NCBI GenBank assembly: GCA_039105265.1
Contig: JAPFFF010000007.1
Coordinates: forward strand, 4,960,001 to 5,024,000
From: Tritrichomonas musculus
Lineage: Eukaryota; Parabasalia; Tritrichomonadida; Tritrichomonadidae
Direction of reading: 5' to 3'
Length of the DNA: 64,000 bases
Shown: piece after piece, positions 41,793-53,811 of the stretch
Layout of the letters: every line of letters starts with the position of its first letter
Numbering within the stretch: position 1 is the stretch's first letter
The notes under the pieces: generated by a model
The model's input: only the letters and a program-made list of their open reading frames with translations
Databases searched by the model: none
Told to the model about the DNA's origin: nothing
Made by a program: the position numbers and the translations under genes

Positions 41793-43367
41793 CAACAAAA
41801 AAGTAGTTAGGCAGAATCCCGATGTTGAAACAATAAAAATTCCAAGTTTTATCGAAATTATTGGACCACAATCATTTATAGGACATAAAAAACTTCAAAA
41901 AAATTCTAAAGAAAGTTTTACATTTTGTCAAAGACTTAAAAAAGTTGTGATTCCAAACAATTCTGAACTTCAAGTAATTAAAGAAAAAGCTTTTTATCAT
42001 TTGTCAATTGAAGAATTAATTCTTCCACCAAGCCTCAAACAAATACGTAAAGAAGTTTTTTCATTTTGTAGTAGTCTTAAAAAGGTTGAAATTCCATATA
42101 ATTCACAACTTCAAATCATTGAAGAAGAAGCATTTTCCAATTCAGCTATTGAAGAATTCACTTTTCCTCCTCATCTCACTCAAATATGTAAAAGATCTTT
42201 TTCAGAATGTCAAAATCTTAAGAAAATTAAATTTCCAGAAAATTCTGAACTTAAGATTATTGAAGATGAAGCATTTTCGGTACGACGATTGAAGAATTAA
42301 ATCTTCCATCCAGTCTTGAAAAACTTGAAAATCACTGCTTTTTTAAATTATTAAAACTAACAAAAGTTACAGTTGATCCAAAAAACAAGTATTTTCAATC
42401 ATATAAAGATACATTTATACTTCGTAATTCAACAAATGAACAAGAAAAATTTGATGTTCTTGTTTTTTGTGTCAGAAGATTTAAAACAGTAAAAATTCCC
42501 GTTTTTATTGAAGTTATAGGACCAAATGTGTTTGAAAAATATGATAAACTTCACAATATTGAATTTTCTTATAATTCAAAACTTCGATTGATTGAATATG
42601 GAGCATTCTTTCAATCATCAATTGAAAAAGTTATTTTCTCATCAACCGTAACCAAAATATGCGAAAATGCTTTTTCTTGTTGTAGAAATCTTCGAAAAGT
42701 TGAATTTAAACTTGATTCGGAAATTGAAATAATTGATGAATCAGCTTTCGCATATTCATCAATTGAAAACATTTCATTTCCAGTAAATCTTAAAAAAATT
42801 TGCAAAGAAGCTTTTTTCTATTGCAGATGCTTAAGACAAATTGAATTTCATGAAAATTCTGCCCTTCAAACAATTGAAGAAAGAGCATTTACTGATACAG
42901 CTGTTGAAGAAATAACTTTTCCTTCTCATCTTGTTAAAATTGGTAAAAATGCATTTGGAGTCTGTAAAAAACTTCAAAAGGTTGATTTTTCTAAAAGTTC
43001 TGAACTTGAAGTCATTGAATCTTGCGCATTTTATAAAACATTAATTAAAAATTTAATTCTTCCACCTAGTCTTATAATCATTGGTGAATCTGCTTTTTCA
43101 GAATGCCTAAATCTTCAAAGAGTGGATATTGATGAAAAATCTGAATTAAAAACAATTGAAGACGATGCTTTCTATCAAACGGCAATCAAGAGTTTCATGA
43201 TTCCTTCTCATGTCACACATATTGGCGAAAAAGCTTTTGACACATTTACACTTGAAATTATAGAAATTAACGAAAATTCCCAGTTACATATTGATGCCAA
43301 CATGTTTCATTATAATTCTGACATAATAATCTTCATTCCATACAAACCAATAAAGTTCAACATTTAG
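41740..43367 (+). pseudogene. BspA-like leucine-rich-repeat gene with one frameshift and a borrowed 5' end
   Basis: LRR_5 units run through two frames, 41740-42300 and 42528-43367. The text between them (from ACGATTGAAGAA at ~42285) continues the second frame without a stop, so a single frameshift near 42275-42290 splits one gene. The first ~20 codons lie in the dispersed repeat, so the natural start was probably lost. The units are regular 23-residue LRRs (IEExxFPxxLxxIxKxAFxxCxxLxxIxF). A WC-type cycle is hinted at by FVLVFCVRRFKTVKIP-like text. It may be a pseudogene or a base-calling slip. Confidence 0.75.
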
Positions 43368-43450
43368 ATGAGAATCTTTTCTGATGATGAAGAGGATATA
43401 CAATATAATAAAAAAAAATGACTCTTGTAAAACATTTATTTTTATTTATT

Positions 43451-45635
43451 TCATAAAATTAATGATAATTCATTTATCATTTCATTGGTATAACCAAAAG
43501 TTGATAAAAGCTTAAGTCCATATATAGCATTTTGTTTTTGAGATATCAAAGAATTTGCAATTTTTGGAATCAAGTTCTTCAAATGATCAGAAACATATTC
43601 ATGATTTAACATTAAAATAAAGTATGCGTCAATGTTTCTATCAAATTTATAGAGAATCTCAGCAACCTTGAAATGTTCTTTTGTTATTAATAAAATGTCA
43701 ACAGCTCTCGTAATCAAATTGTTAGAAATCAAACCTTTTATAACAAGATCAATCGACTCAGACTGATTTGAACAAGAATTATAAAGAGCAGCAAGCATCA
43801 TATTGTTCAGGTAATCCTTATCATTTGGTTCAGTTCGTATTAATAAATTCCTTGCCTTTTCTAAATGCCCAAGAGCAAGAAAAGCTTTGGATGAACGCGA
43901 TGCAAATGAATCATGAAATGATAGAATCTGATTTAACAGAAGAACACTGTTTCTTAACGGAATGGAATGATTTGATTCCTTTGTATTAAACAACTGATTT
44001 GTAATTGAATCAAATTGCTCTGATTCATTAAGATCGATTTTACTTGATTTAAAGCTAATGTTGTTCTTTTTGGCCAAATAGTAACAAGGAGGCAATGGTG
44101 GTGAAAAATCGCCAAATGCATTTATCACAACGAGTTTATCATAATTTTGAAGACGCACAAGAAAAGTGTCAGTTGAACTTTGCTTTAATACTCTTATACT
44201 TTCTGCCAAAATTTTTACATCTTTAGAAACGACAATTCCTTTATTGTAAGAATCAAGAATTATTAAGCCGCGATTTCTACATGATAAAACAGACTTAATT
44301 GGACCCATTTTCTTTTTACCATTTCGAGCAGATTCGTAAATAACTTTGACACTTCTGTTGTTCATTTCAGCCGATTTAATAATGTTATCAATCTTTTTCT
44401 TTAGTATTAAAAACACACTTCCTTTTTCTGTACCAATGACAATGCCTCGTTCCTTCCATGAAATAAAAGTAGCTTTAAATTCCAAACTTGAATTGATATG
44501 CTTCAATAAATTTTTATCATTCAAATTTACAAAGAAAAGACTATTTTGCGATGCTAAAACAATCTGATCTTCTTTAGGTGAAACGCTTCCAAAAAGACAT
44601 TTCTTCTCTTTCTTGACTAATTTGCCAAAATTAACTGAATTAATGATTTTTAGATCATTTTCAGTATCAATGACATATAATCTTTTATGGTTTAGCAGCA
44701 TGCACATGATCTTATGACTTTTTGAAAAGAAAATTTGGTCAATAAAGTTACTTTTCTTGTCAAATTTTGTCTGCAATGGATCTGTAATAGTTCTTGAATT
44801 CAGGTCAATTATGTAAAAGCACTTTTTGCCCCATACAATTACTTTTTGTGATGATATCCATTCAATGTTCTTTAATTTAATTGTTTCATCATTTTCTTTA
44901 ATTTTAAATGACAACGAAATTGTGTTTGAATTGCCAAGTAATGAGTCGTTGGCCTGACTGGCAAAGCCTGCGTTTTTATTAAGGATGTCTGACTCTGATC
45001 TTACAAGATGAATTTCATTATCATAACCATTCCTCATCAGATATTGGCTTTCTAAATCAGCAATTGGTGTAAATGAATTATTCTCAAGTGTCATTGAATT
45101 ACTTAGATCGTTTTCATCTGTTTCTAAAGTGGCACTTGACTCATCCAAGTTTGAATCATCAACAACATGAAACACTTGTGAAACATCGTCAGATGAATCG
45201 CTTTCACTTTTTCCTGTTTTAATTATAGATTCAGGCGTCTTGGATGTAAATAATATTGAATTGTTGCCTGTTAAAAATGCAATTGATCCATGACCAAATG
45301 AATAGTCAATTGGAACGCCGTCAATCATCTTAATTCTCTGACTGACAAATGATTTGTTGTTTCTATATTCAACCCTTGTCAGCCAATTAGAAGCGGTTGT
45401 TAACAAAAGTTGATCGTTTTGCTTTGAAAAAGTTAATATTTCAGTGAAATCAAATTTGCTGCCGATTTTTAATATGTTTGAACGAACCCAAGATTGATTG
45501 ACCAATTTCCAAACAACTATATCATTGTCATCGCCAACGATGACTTTATCTTGTTCTTTATTTATTAGAGAAATGAATCTGCAATTTTTCATTGGAATGA
45601 AAGGAATCAAAATTCCTTTAGAAAGTGAAATTAAG
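43451..45635 (-). CDS. 3' part of a WD40-type gene, separated from its 5' part by a transposon
   Basis: Frame from the TTAA site (LISLSKGILIPFIPMKN) to the stop at 43451, about 727 codons; the first ATG in this part is at 45610. Residues read as beta-propeller strands (VIVGDDNDIVVWKL, LYVIDTENDLKIINS, GIVIGTEKGSVFLIL). After ~residue 500 come helical TPR-like repeats (SSKAFLALGHLEKARNLLIR, TRAVDILLITKEHFKVAEILYKF). This is the usual build of coat-complex and trafficking WD proteins, but I cannot assign a family. Together with 50351-51323 it would be about 1050 residues. Confidence 0.75.
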
Positions 45636-46810
45636 GGGGGAGTATTTTACCAATTTTTTCGTTATCTGAATAAAATTAGAAATTAATATTGAATTATAAT
45701 TTTATATTATTTTTCTATTACAGTTTAAATCTAATAATTTATAAAAATATTTATAATATAATAAGATATTTTCATTTTTTGACTTATTTCAAATTTTGAA
45801 TAATATTAAGAAAAAAAATCAATGAATATATTGAATTTTTTCTGTAAATTTTTATTCAATTTTTTGTTGATAAAAAAATGCTTGAATTTTGTATTATTCA
45901 TTAATAAAAATGATTTTAAAAGTAGTATTTTATGATAATTTATTATATTAAATAATATTGCATGGAATTTTTAAGAATTTTTCTTTTTTTTTTTATGAAA
46001 TAATAATAATGTCGATTCTCTTCATTCATAATGCAATCATATTTTTCTGCAAAATATTGAATTTATATCATCAGAAAAATAAGTATTTTGAATATTTTTT
46101 AATTTTATCCATAAATAAAGAAGTTAAAGTTTAAAAAATTCCTTCATCATAAAATACATCAAATTATTGTATATAAAAAAAAGAAAATAATAATATCTCA
46201 ACATTAGTTTTTTAAATATCATCTGAAGTTATTATTTGTGTTATTTAAAGCTAAATTTGTTAATAATTGATTCGTCTGATAGGTTTAGAAAACACTTGAT
46301 TTTATATAGAAAAATGACGTTTTTTTAAAATCATATGTAGTCTCCCAATATTTGAGTTCAAAGCTCGTGCTTGATACATATTATTTCATGATTGATATAC
46401 AAAAAAACAATGTTGAGATATGTTAAAAAAATGGAATACGATCATGTGCTGGAATATTGATTCATAATTTTTGCAAAATAGCAACAATTTTAAAAGAAAA
46501 TAAAAATCATACAACATCTTTAGATTTTTTGGTATAAGATGCGATATTTTAAATATTTTAAATGCGAATATAAACAAAAAAAGATTTTTAAAAATTTGAG
46601 AGAAGTGGTATACTTTATTTCTTAAGAAATACGTTAATTTTCAATGAAATACGTTTATATTTCTGAAAATTCTAAAAATAAATATAAAAATTACATTTTT
46701 TTCCATTAAAAATCACTTATTTCTGTAATAGTTTGTTAATTTCTATGTGTATACGTTTTTTATGTGATTGTTCGTTTGTTTAGGTGATTTTTCTTTTATT
46801 CCTATGAATG

Positions 46811-46908
46811 TTCGTTTATTTCTACGAGTGTTCGTTTATTTCTATGAGTGTTCGTTTATTTCTATGAGTGTTCGTTTATTTCTATGAGTGTTCGTTTTTT
46901 TCTATCGA
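46811..46908 (+). repeat. 20-bp minisatellite within the transposon
   Basis: About five tandem copies of TTCGTTTATTTCTATGAGTG lie before the transposase; degenerate copies extend upstream to ~46770. Confidence 0.9.
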
Positions 46909-47024
46909 TTTTTGTCGTTATTTACAAATTGCTTATTTTCTATTGAAAATGATCGTTAGTTTTTAAAAGCAAATGTTTTAATCATATGAGAAGAATTAAA
47001 ACAAACTTCATATCATTTTTTAAA

Positions 47025-48370
47025 ATGGCACCTAAATCAAAGCAGAAGATTCATTGCCAAAATATTGCAAAATTACCTAAAAAGCAATCAAAAACATGTA
47101 ATGAACCAGTTCAAAAGGTAAACACAGATATGATGGTTATTTCAGCACTTTTAAATGGACAAGGTTATGAAGGAACAAAGCATCAAGCCAATCGTTACAA
47201 CTGTTTAACACCATGTAAAAGAACATTTTATCAGCGACAAAAGAAAATTGTAGAAAAAGTAACCGACATGGTATCTGATGAATGCCATAAATATGCAAAA
47301 CAAATAAAACCTAACTCTACTGTTTCTTGTGATTGTTCATGGAATCATAAAGTTTGCGGTTCTGCAGGAACCGTTACTTTATTTGATTTGAATCAAAAAA
47401 AAGTGGTTGATTTCCAAACATTGACAAAGTCGAAAAGTTCATTTGTTGGAAATTACGATGGTAAATCCAACAATATGGAAACCGAAGGACTTCAAAGAAT
47501 TTTTAATAAAATCGGAGATGATTTAAAAAATAAAGAAGTTGAATTTGTCCATGATGATGACAATAAGACTCATCGATTACTTGAAAAAAATAATCACATT
47601 AAAATAAAAGAAACAATCGATCCAGGTCATGGAATTCAGCAATTGAAACGCAAAGCAAACACATTTTTCGAGAATGCATCAAGAGAAATGGCTAAGAAAA
47701 AGCAGCCAGGTAGAAAAACAATAAAGGCTTGTTTTGAATTATTTTCAACCTTGATATCCAAAATCATCATCTGGTTCAAGTTTATAGTCTTCAACGTCGA
47801 TGATAAAGAAAAAAAAGAACAAATGTGGACTAATACAACAGACCATGTATTAGGTGTTCATGATAATTGCACTCACCCCTCTGATTTAAAAAAATATAGA
47901 GGACGCGGAAGGCCAAGAAAACCAAGGAAAGAAGGAAATGAATTCTGGGAATGGGAAGAAGGAAAAAATGATTTGAGTTTGAAAAATTTATTAATTGACT
48001 TTTTAAAAAAAACCGTAAAACTCGTAAGAAAAACTGGGAAAAAAAGAACCCAAGATAACGAATCGTTAAATGCTTCTATGCGAATTTATGCTCCCAAAAA
48101 TAAAGTATTTTCTGTAAGCAACGAAGCACGAGTTGCTATTGCTGTTGGAAAAAAAACGATCCATTATTCGAAACTCATCTAATTGAAAAGATTTGTCCAA
48201 ATGCCATTTCACCAGCAGCACTTGATGAAATAAGAAATGATGAAATAGCAAGAAATCAAAACAATACGCGCAAAAAGTCAAGAAAAGAAATGGACAAGAA
48301 AAATCTAAATAGAATCAAAGAAAGAGAACGATGTAAAGAACCGCCAGGTGACTATAATGAAAAAAAATAA
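47025..48370 (+). CDS. DDE-type transposase (Kolobok-like), one poly-A frameshift
   Basis: The frame is open from 46986; MAPKSKQK at 47025 is the likelier start. Numbering is from 46986. The candidate triad is D116 in SCDCSWNHK, D190-192 in VHDDDNK, and E359 in QDNESLN. The surrounding motifs GTVTLFDLNQKKVVDF, HVLGVHDNCTHP and APKNKVFS are typical of this transposase group. GRGRPRKPRK is a basic AT-hook-like patch. The frame leaves register in the A8 run at 48149-48156; the other frame continues to 48370 (ETHLIEKICPNAISPAALDE). It is either recently disabled or a homopolymer read error. Confidence 0.75.
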
Positions 48371-48439
48371 ACATTCATTTTAATGGTGAATAGTTAATAA
48401 ACATCTAATTATTAATAATTAATTATTTTTGGATTTGAA

Positions 48440-49110
48440 TTTTAAGTATGATTGAATTTTCATAGGATGTAAAAATGAATAAATGTTGGCTAAGAATATT
48501 TGTGATGACAAAACCAAATAATACTAATTTGATTGTTTATTTATTGGAATTCATAGGAATTAAAAAATACTATTTGCAATTGAATTTTTCAAACGACGAA
48601 AAAATGAATGATTATTAAATAAAGAATACTTGTGATAAATAATATCGTTGATTGGTGCTATTTTAATTACTGGTATGTTGAAATTCAAAGAAATAAAAAA
48701 AATTATTTGCAATTGAATTTTTCAAACGACGAAAAAATGAATGATTATTAAATAAAGAATACTTGTGATAAATAATATCGTTGATTGGTGCTATTTTAAT
48801 TACTGGTATGTTGAAATTCAAAGAAATAAAAAAAATTATTTGCAATTGAATTTTTCAAACGACGAAAAAATGAATGATTATTAAATAAAGAATACTTGTG
48901 ATAAATAATATCATTGATTGGTGCTATTTTAATTACTGGTATGTTGAAATTCAAAGAAATAAAAAAGATTATTTGCAATTGAATTTTTCAAACGATGAAA
49001 AAATAATAAGTGTTAGCTAAGAATATATATAATGACAATATAACTGAACAGTACTAATACAATCACTTATTTGCAAGAACTCGTAGATATAAAAAATTTA
49101 TATGAGTAAG
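48440..49110. repeat. 133-bp tandem repeat array in the transposon
   Basis: Three nearly identical 133-bp units start at 48571, 48704 and 48837, with a partial fourth at 48970. More diverged copies lie on both edges, the usual picture of a centre homogenised by unequal exchange. The identical short frames in it are by-products. Confidence 0.9.
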
Positions 49111-49325
49111 ATTAGACTAGTATGCCATTTTTCTTTATTGCTATTATATTAATGCTATGCGTATAACCAAGAATAGCAAAAATAATATAAGAATTGTTGA
49201 AAATGGCTGAAATTTGTTAACAAAGAGATAATTTTTCTTTTTTTTATCAAATTAGTTTTTCTGAATAATACGATAAATTTAAATTGAAAAATTAAAAAAT
49301 TAAAAAATTGATTTTATCTTGATTG

Positions 49326-50229
49326 TACCGTCGTTATGAGATTCTCATACTCATTCAATTAATCTCAGACATTTTTGAATGATTATTCATTTTTTGAATG
49401 AATTTATTCAAATAATTCAATTTTTTGTTTAGTTTTTATTTATTATTTTCAGTAATAGTATTTTTTTTTACAGGAATATGATTTTAAAATGGTATATTGA
49501 TATAATATAATATTTTTTTTTTGGATATTATTTGAGAAAACTCATTTAAAAATTGAGAAGAAAAATCATATAGGGCATTGAAAGTTCCTAAACACAACTT
49601 TTCGGGTTAGATATCCATTAATATTAAAATATACAATGGTTTAAAAATAAAACTAATGATAAAATTAATAAAGTATATTATCTTTATTTAAAAATCTTCT
49701 TTTTTTTAATTTCTACTATGGATGCTAATTGTGCAAGTTTTTCATTTTTACTAGCCAAATATGTTTCATTGGCCATTAATAACGTTTTGCTGCTATTCTT
49801 GTGTCATTTTATCAAAACATCTATGAAATTTGGGATTATTTTAGAAATTTGTTTTTCATATTGAAGCTTAAAAAAGCTTGGATTGCCAATGATCACATCT
49901 ATCTTTGATCTAATTCCTAATGTTGAACCTGACGTCGCTTTCTGAGCACTGGATTGCTAATGAACGATGAATCTTTTAGTCTAGTACAAATATTGAAATG
50001 AAGTAATAATTTTCAAAGGAAATGATCGCTAAATTGAGAACTTCGGATCGAAAATTGAATAGTTTATGAGTTTTTGATCACAGACATTATTGAGAGGATT
50101 TATTTAAAATTTACAAAAATTTGAATTAATTCACAAAAAAAATTAAGATATTTTTCTCTTTTTCAATGTGTTTTCTCAAAAAATGTCTGAGAATATTCAA
50201 TCATGTCTGAGATTCTCATAATTACGGTA
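49326..50229. mobile_element. Nested TIR element inside the Kolobok-type transposon
   Basis: Left end 49326-49388 and right end 50176-50229 are inverted copies over 55-60 bp with differences. Both carry TACCGT, TTATGAGA and CTCAGACATTTTT. The interior is AT-rich with no transposase. Its position shows it landed in the larger element after, or travelled with, that insertion. Confidence 0.65.
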
Positions 50230-50303
50230 ATGGAATATATTATATATTAAATAAATTAAATAGTTAATAAAAAAATATTTACCTATTTTATTAGAGTAAT
50301 GTA

Positions 50304-51323
50304 TCATGAAAATACGTTTGTGTCTTGATAAAGCTCAGTATACTCCCCCCTTAAATAAGTCGATTGATTGGTAGCAATTGTAACAAAATCGGTGTTGTTT
50401 GGATAAAATTCAAAGAAATTAATATTGAAATTTGAATCTTTATTTGGCACCAGAAAATCAATGTTCTGAAAAACTTGAAGTTTTGCATTTTCGGGTTCAT
50501 TCAAATTTGTTACATAACCGATAGAACCGTCTTTTGAAGAAATTGCAAGAGTGAATCCATCAACATCATCTTGTGTAATGAAATCAATTGATTTCAAAGC
50601 ATTTTCTTTGGATTCATTTGAATTTGCTATGAAATGCAATATTTTACGAATTTGAATGGATTTACGATCAATATACTCACAAATATATAAATGGCCTGAA
50701 TTTGAACCACAATAAAACAAATTCGGATTAAATGCTGACCAAAGAATTGAAATAATTTGATCATTAAAATGGATATTCCCGATTATACTTCTGGAGCTTA
50801 TGTCATAAACCAAAACGTGGCCTTTTGATGATGATATCGCAATAATTGGTTTTGGAATGGCTGGCTTAAGATAGCCGTTGGCCCACCCAATCGCTGTAAT
50901 TAAAGTATTTTTTGAAGGTTCTTCACTTATTTTTCCAACAGTAAATTTTTCAAATGGCGAAAACATGAAAATAGGTGTTAAGCATTTGTTACTATCGTTA
51001 GATAAAATCGATAAACAACTTTCATTTGTGCATGCAAAAAGGCCACATCGACCTAATGAACTTAAATGAGAAATTTGATCATTTTTTTGAATATTATTAA
51101 TTTGGGCTTTATTATCTGTCAATTCATCATCTAAAATCCCTACACTCATTTGATGCATTGCTTTCATATTTAAAAAATCTTTTGAAAGAACTAAATTTAT
51201 TGGTATATTTGATTTTAACATTGCTTTTTCTCCTTCTGTCAAAGATTGACTATTCAATAGATCTTTTGGCTGTGCTTTATTAAAAGAGAGGAATGGCCAT
51301 TCTTTAAATGATAAACTTAACAT
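50304..51323 (-). CDS. 5' part of the split WD40-type gene
   Basis: The start is at 51323, after TCATTTAT. Real gene sequence runs to the TTAA at 50351-50354 (about 323 codons, ending TNQSTYL). The last ~16 codons to the stop at 50304 (RGEYTELYQ...) come from the transposon end. Beta-propeller strands are visible (GHVLVYDISSRSIIGNIHF, DQIISILWSAFNPNLFYCGS, SGHLYICEY, VDGFTLAISSKDGSIGYV). As it stands the allele could make a truncated protein missing most of the propeller and the whole helical part. Confidence 0.75.
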   Translation of the reverse strand: MLSLSFKEWPFLSFNKAQPKDLLNSQSLTEGEKAMLKSNIPINLVLSKDFLNMKAMHQMSVGILDDELTDNKAQINNIQKNDQISHLSSLGRCGLFACTNESCLSILSNDSNKCLTPIFMFSPFEKFTVGKISEEPSKNTLITAIGWANGYLKPAIPKPIIAISSSKGHVLVYDISSRSIIGNIHFNDQIISILWSAFNPNLFYCGSNSGHLYICEYIDRKSIQIRKILHFIANSNESKENALKSIDFITQDDVDGFTLAISSKDGSIGYVTNLNEPENAKLQVFQNIDFLVPNKDSNFNINFFEFYPNNTDFVTIATNQSTYLRGEYTELYQDTNVFS

Positions 51324-51325
51324 AT

Positions 51326-51331
51326 AAATGA
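51326..51331 (-). promoter_or_regulatory. Inr-like TCATTT before the WD40 gene
   Basis: The minus-strand TCATTT sits 2 bases upstream of the ATG and matches the trichomonad initiator TCAYTW. The match is short and not unique in AT-rich DNA. Confidence 0.35.
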
Positions 51332-52404
51332 GGAAATATAAAAATTTTAATTGAATTACAATAAAATATAAAGATATCTTAATTAATTCGATTTAAAAAA
51401 AAGAATAAACTTAAAAAATGAAACTTAAAATAATATTAATTTTTTAAAATATATTAAGTAAAATAAATAATATTCAAGTAAATCCAATAAATTTATATCA
51501 ATAATTATTTGAAATAAATGTTCGAAACTTTTTGAATGGGAAGAAAAATCGTACAATACATCCACCTAAAAATTAACAATTTTAACTTTTTCATTTTGAT
51601 AGTATGTTTTACATCGGTAAAACATATTTCGAAAAAAAATGAATATTTTAAAGCAATGTATAAAAAAATAAGTAAATTTTTAATTCTATATTAAATGGTG
51701 GTTATAAATTTTTGTATTTTTTTTATATCTCATCGTTTTTTTTTTCCATATAATCGTAGATTGTGATAGTAAAAACTTGAATTATCACCATATTCTAATT
51801 TACCTACAATTTTATCATGCTTTTTTTTATGATCAACAATAAAAAAAAAAAAAAATATGCAATCAGTTTATAGGAATTGGTTAAAAAGTTTATAAGGCAT
51901 GTTTAATAATACTATTCGAAGCAGAAATTTCAAAGTATTTTGTATTTTTCTTTTCTTATTTTTTTTGATATCTAAATTATCGGTATCATTAGTAATATTA
52001 CACTTATTTTCTATAAATACTGATGTTATTGATCAAAAATTTTCATTAATTTCATTAAAATAGAAATCAACACAATTAAATGATTTCAAATAAGATAAAT
52101 TGAAATAAAAAAGTTCACCATCATAAAAAAAACTTTGCAAAGTTTGAAATTTTGAATTATCTGTTGTATCTCATATTTATAGTACTTGATTATTTCCGCC
52201 AAAATTTCTTTTGTTTTCAAACTTTTTCAATAGAAAGACGATAGTAAGAGGAATGAAATGTTTTATTATTATTATTATTATTTTAAATTTGAGGTATATT
52301 ATGCATTTCTTTAGGAATTGATCATTTGCGACTAACAAAAAAATTAATAATGGCGGTTTTAAGGCCAAATTTTTATACAAAAATTTAGATATAATAAAAC
52401 TTTT
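51332..52404. other. AT-rich intergenic stretch with one small hairpin
   Basis: No gene seen in about 1.1 kb. A perfect 10-bp palindromic stem, TATGTTTTAC-ATCG-GTAAAACATA, lies at 51603-51626. An (ATT)n tract lies at ~52263-52282. Confidence 0.45.
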
Positions 52405-53115
52405 TTGAACATGCATTATAAAAACTTTCTAGCCAAACATTTCAAACTTCTTGTTTACTTATCAATGATTTTAATAGCTTTGGGTCTCATTTCTGATTTC
52501 ATAATCACAATCGTTTGGTGGTTAAGAATTCATCCTTGGATGGCTCATGCAAAACAATCAGGAAAGTTGGTTTATATATCAACTTTTATGTGTTGGATTA
52601 TATCATTGATTGGGTTTATCTCCATTTTAATTCTTTTTTCAAAATCAAAATATTTACAACTTCAATCAAAAGAAATAGCATTTCCTCCATGGATGACGTA
52701 TTTTACAATTATAATATGCTTAACTTCTCTGTTGAGTTCTGTTTCAGGAATAACAGCTTCATCATTTGCATTAAAGAACGAGAAAGTATCATTAGGAAAA
52801 TTCGGAAAATTAAAAAATAAATGCTATCGTTATATTTTACAGCCAAATCCGATGAAAGAATGGGCAATAAAAAAAGGGAAAGAAGAAGAATTTGAAACTT
52901 GGTATAACGATCTGCTGGATAAAATTTCAAGTTGTAAATCTTCTGATTGCGATCATAAAAATCCATACAATCAATATTTATGTTATGAGGTTGGAGTCCC
53001 GACTTTAATATTTTCGATTATTGAAATAATTGGAATCATTTTATTGATTCTATTAATTATTTCACAAAACAAATTATTTGATGATTCTACGATACTCTAT
53101 AATGAGATCAAATAA
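52405..53115 (+). CDS. Four-span membrane protein, tetraspanin-like
   Basis: The product has 236 residues. Membrane spans lie at about 15-37, 56-80, 92-115 and 200-222. A large loop of ~80 residues between spans three and four carries five Cys (C-Y-R, SSCKSSDCDH, YLCYE). The layout of short termini, a small first loop and a large cysteine-bearing second loop fits tetraspanins, a family expanded in trichomonads and linked there to surface and vesicle functions. The canonical CCG motif is absent, so the assignment is tentative; a claudin-like four-span protein is the alternative. The C-tail ends STILYNEIK, with a tyrosine that could act as a sorting signal. Confidence 0.6.
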   Translation: MNMHYKNFLAKHFKLLVYLSMILIALGLISDFIITIVWWLRIHPWMAHAKQSGKLVYISTFMCWIISLIGFISILILFSKSKYLQLQSKEIAFPPWMTYFTIIICLTSLLSSVSGITASSFALKNEKVSLGKFGKLKNKCYRYILQPNPMKEWAIKKGKEEEFETWYNDLLDKISSCKSSDCDHKNPYNQYLCYEVGVPTLIFSIIEIIGIILLILLIISQNKLFDDSTILYNEIK

Positions 53116-53811
53116 ATGTAGTTATATGTCTTACTAAAATATTATTTTAAAGTATTCTGATTAATTTTCTCTTTAACTTGCTTATGATAAAAATTAATAA
53201 ATCTGAAAATGATCCAAATAAACCATACAGATTTGATGATTATGAACAATTGTTACAATTTTTGAATACAAATTTGATGATTATGAACAATTAAAAATTG
53301 GTTTACAAAAATTAGTAATCAATTTTATTCAGATAATCGGTTTGATTTGAAAACATTAAAAAAAATCGACAGCAAGAATGAATTAAGCACCAGAAATATT
53401 TGGAATTAATCTCGAGTGATCCAAATTCATTCATTTAAATTTATCCTTTCAGAATCTTTTTAACGATACTGCAAAGAAAATGCATTTTTTGGTTTGTGAA
53501 ATTTGTCTTACTTGCTCTCCATTTTACTTCCAATACATTTACTGTAAGCAAAAGATTATTAATAAATTCATCAGAGAGGTCCAATTGACCTTGAAGTTCA
53601 AATGCACTTAACGGTATAAAAAGTCACTCAAACTTTTTGAAAATAAAGGGCAATGTTTTTCTCGCAATTAATAACTGCAAAACAAGTTAATTTCCTATTA
53701 ACACCAGATTATTATAAGAGCTGCAGATGTAGCAACATTTACATTATTTCTTCATGTTACCAAGCAGATTAATATATTGTTTTACAACAAAATGTTGTTA
53801 CATTTTTTCTA
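53116..53811. other. Decayed stretch before the kinase remnant
   Basis: No continuous frame. A 27-bp direct repeat (ATTTGATGATTATGAACAAT) occurs at ~53231 and ~53273. Some of this was probably the lost N-lobe of the kinase, but no motif is left. Confidence 0.35.

Larger units (their letters stand above)
45636..50350. mobile_element. Kolobok-type DNA transposon inserted at TTAA in the WD40 gene
   Basis: The ends are GGGGGGAGTAT (45636-45646) and ATACTCCCCCC (50340-50350). TTAA stands directly outside both (45632-45635 and 50351-50354). The element is 4715 bp and carries a DDE-type transposase frame, a 20-bp minisatellite, a 133-bp tandem array and a nested TIR element. TTAA targets are known for piggyBac and Kolobok; the transposase signature and G-rich ends point to Kolobok. 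Removing it with one TTAA restores an open WD40 frame. Confidence 0.8.

Noticed and set aside
48663-48978. Two identical 60-codon minus-strand frames 133 bp apart
   Set aside because: They are the same piece of the 133-bp tandem repeat read twice.
48440-49110. CRISPR-like array
   Set aside because: The 133-bp units are head-to-tail with no unique spacers, and this is a eukaryotic genome.
45636-50350. piggyBac identity for the TTAA element
   Set aside because: TTAA fits piggyBac, but the ends are G-rich and the transposase shows D-C-S-W, H-D-N-C and N-E-S-L-N motifs of another DDE group; Kolobok fits better.
51603-51626. 10-bp palindrome as a regulatory site or terminator
   Set aside because: Perfect but isolated and far from both gene ends; chance palindromes are common in AT-rich DNA.
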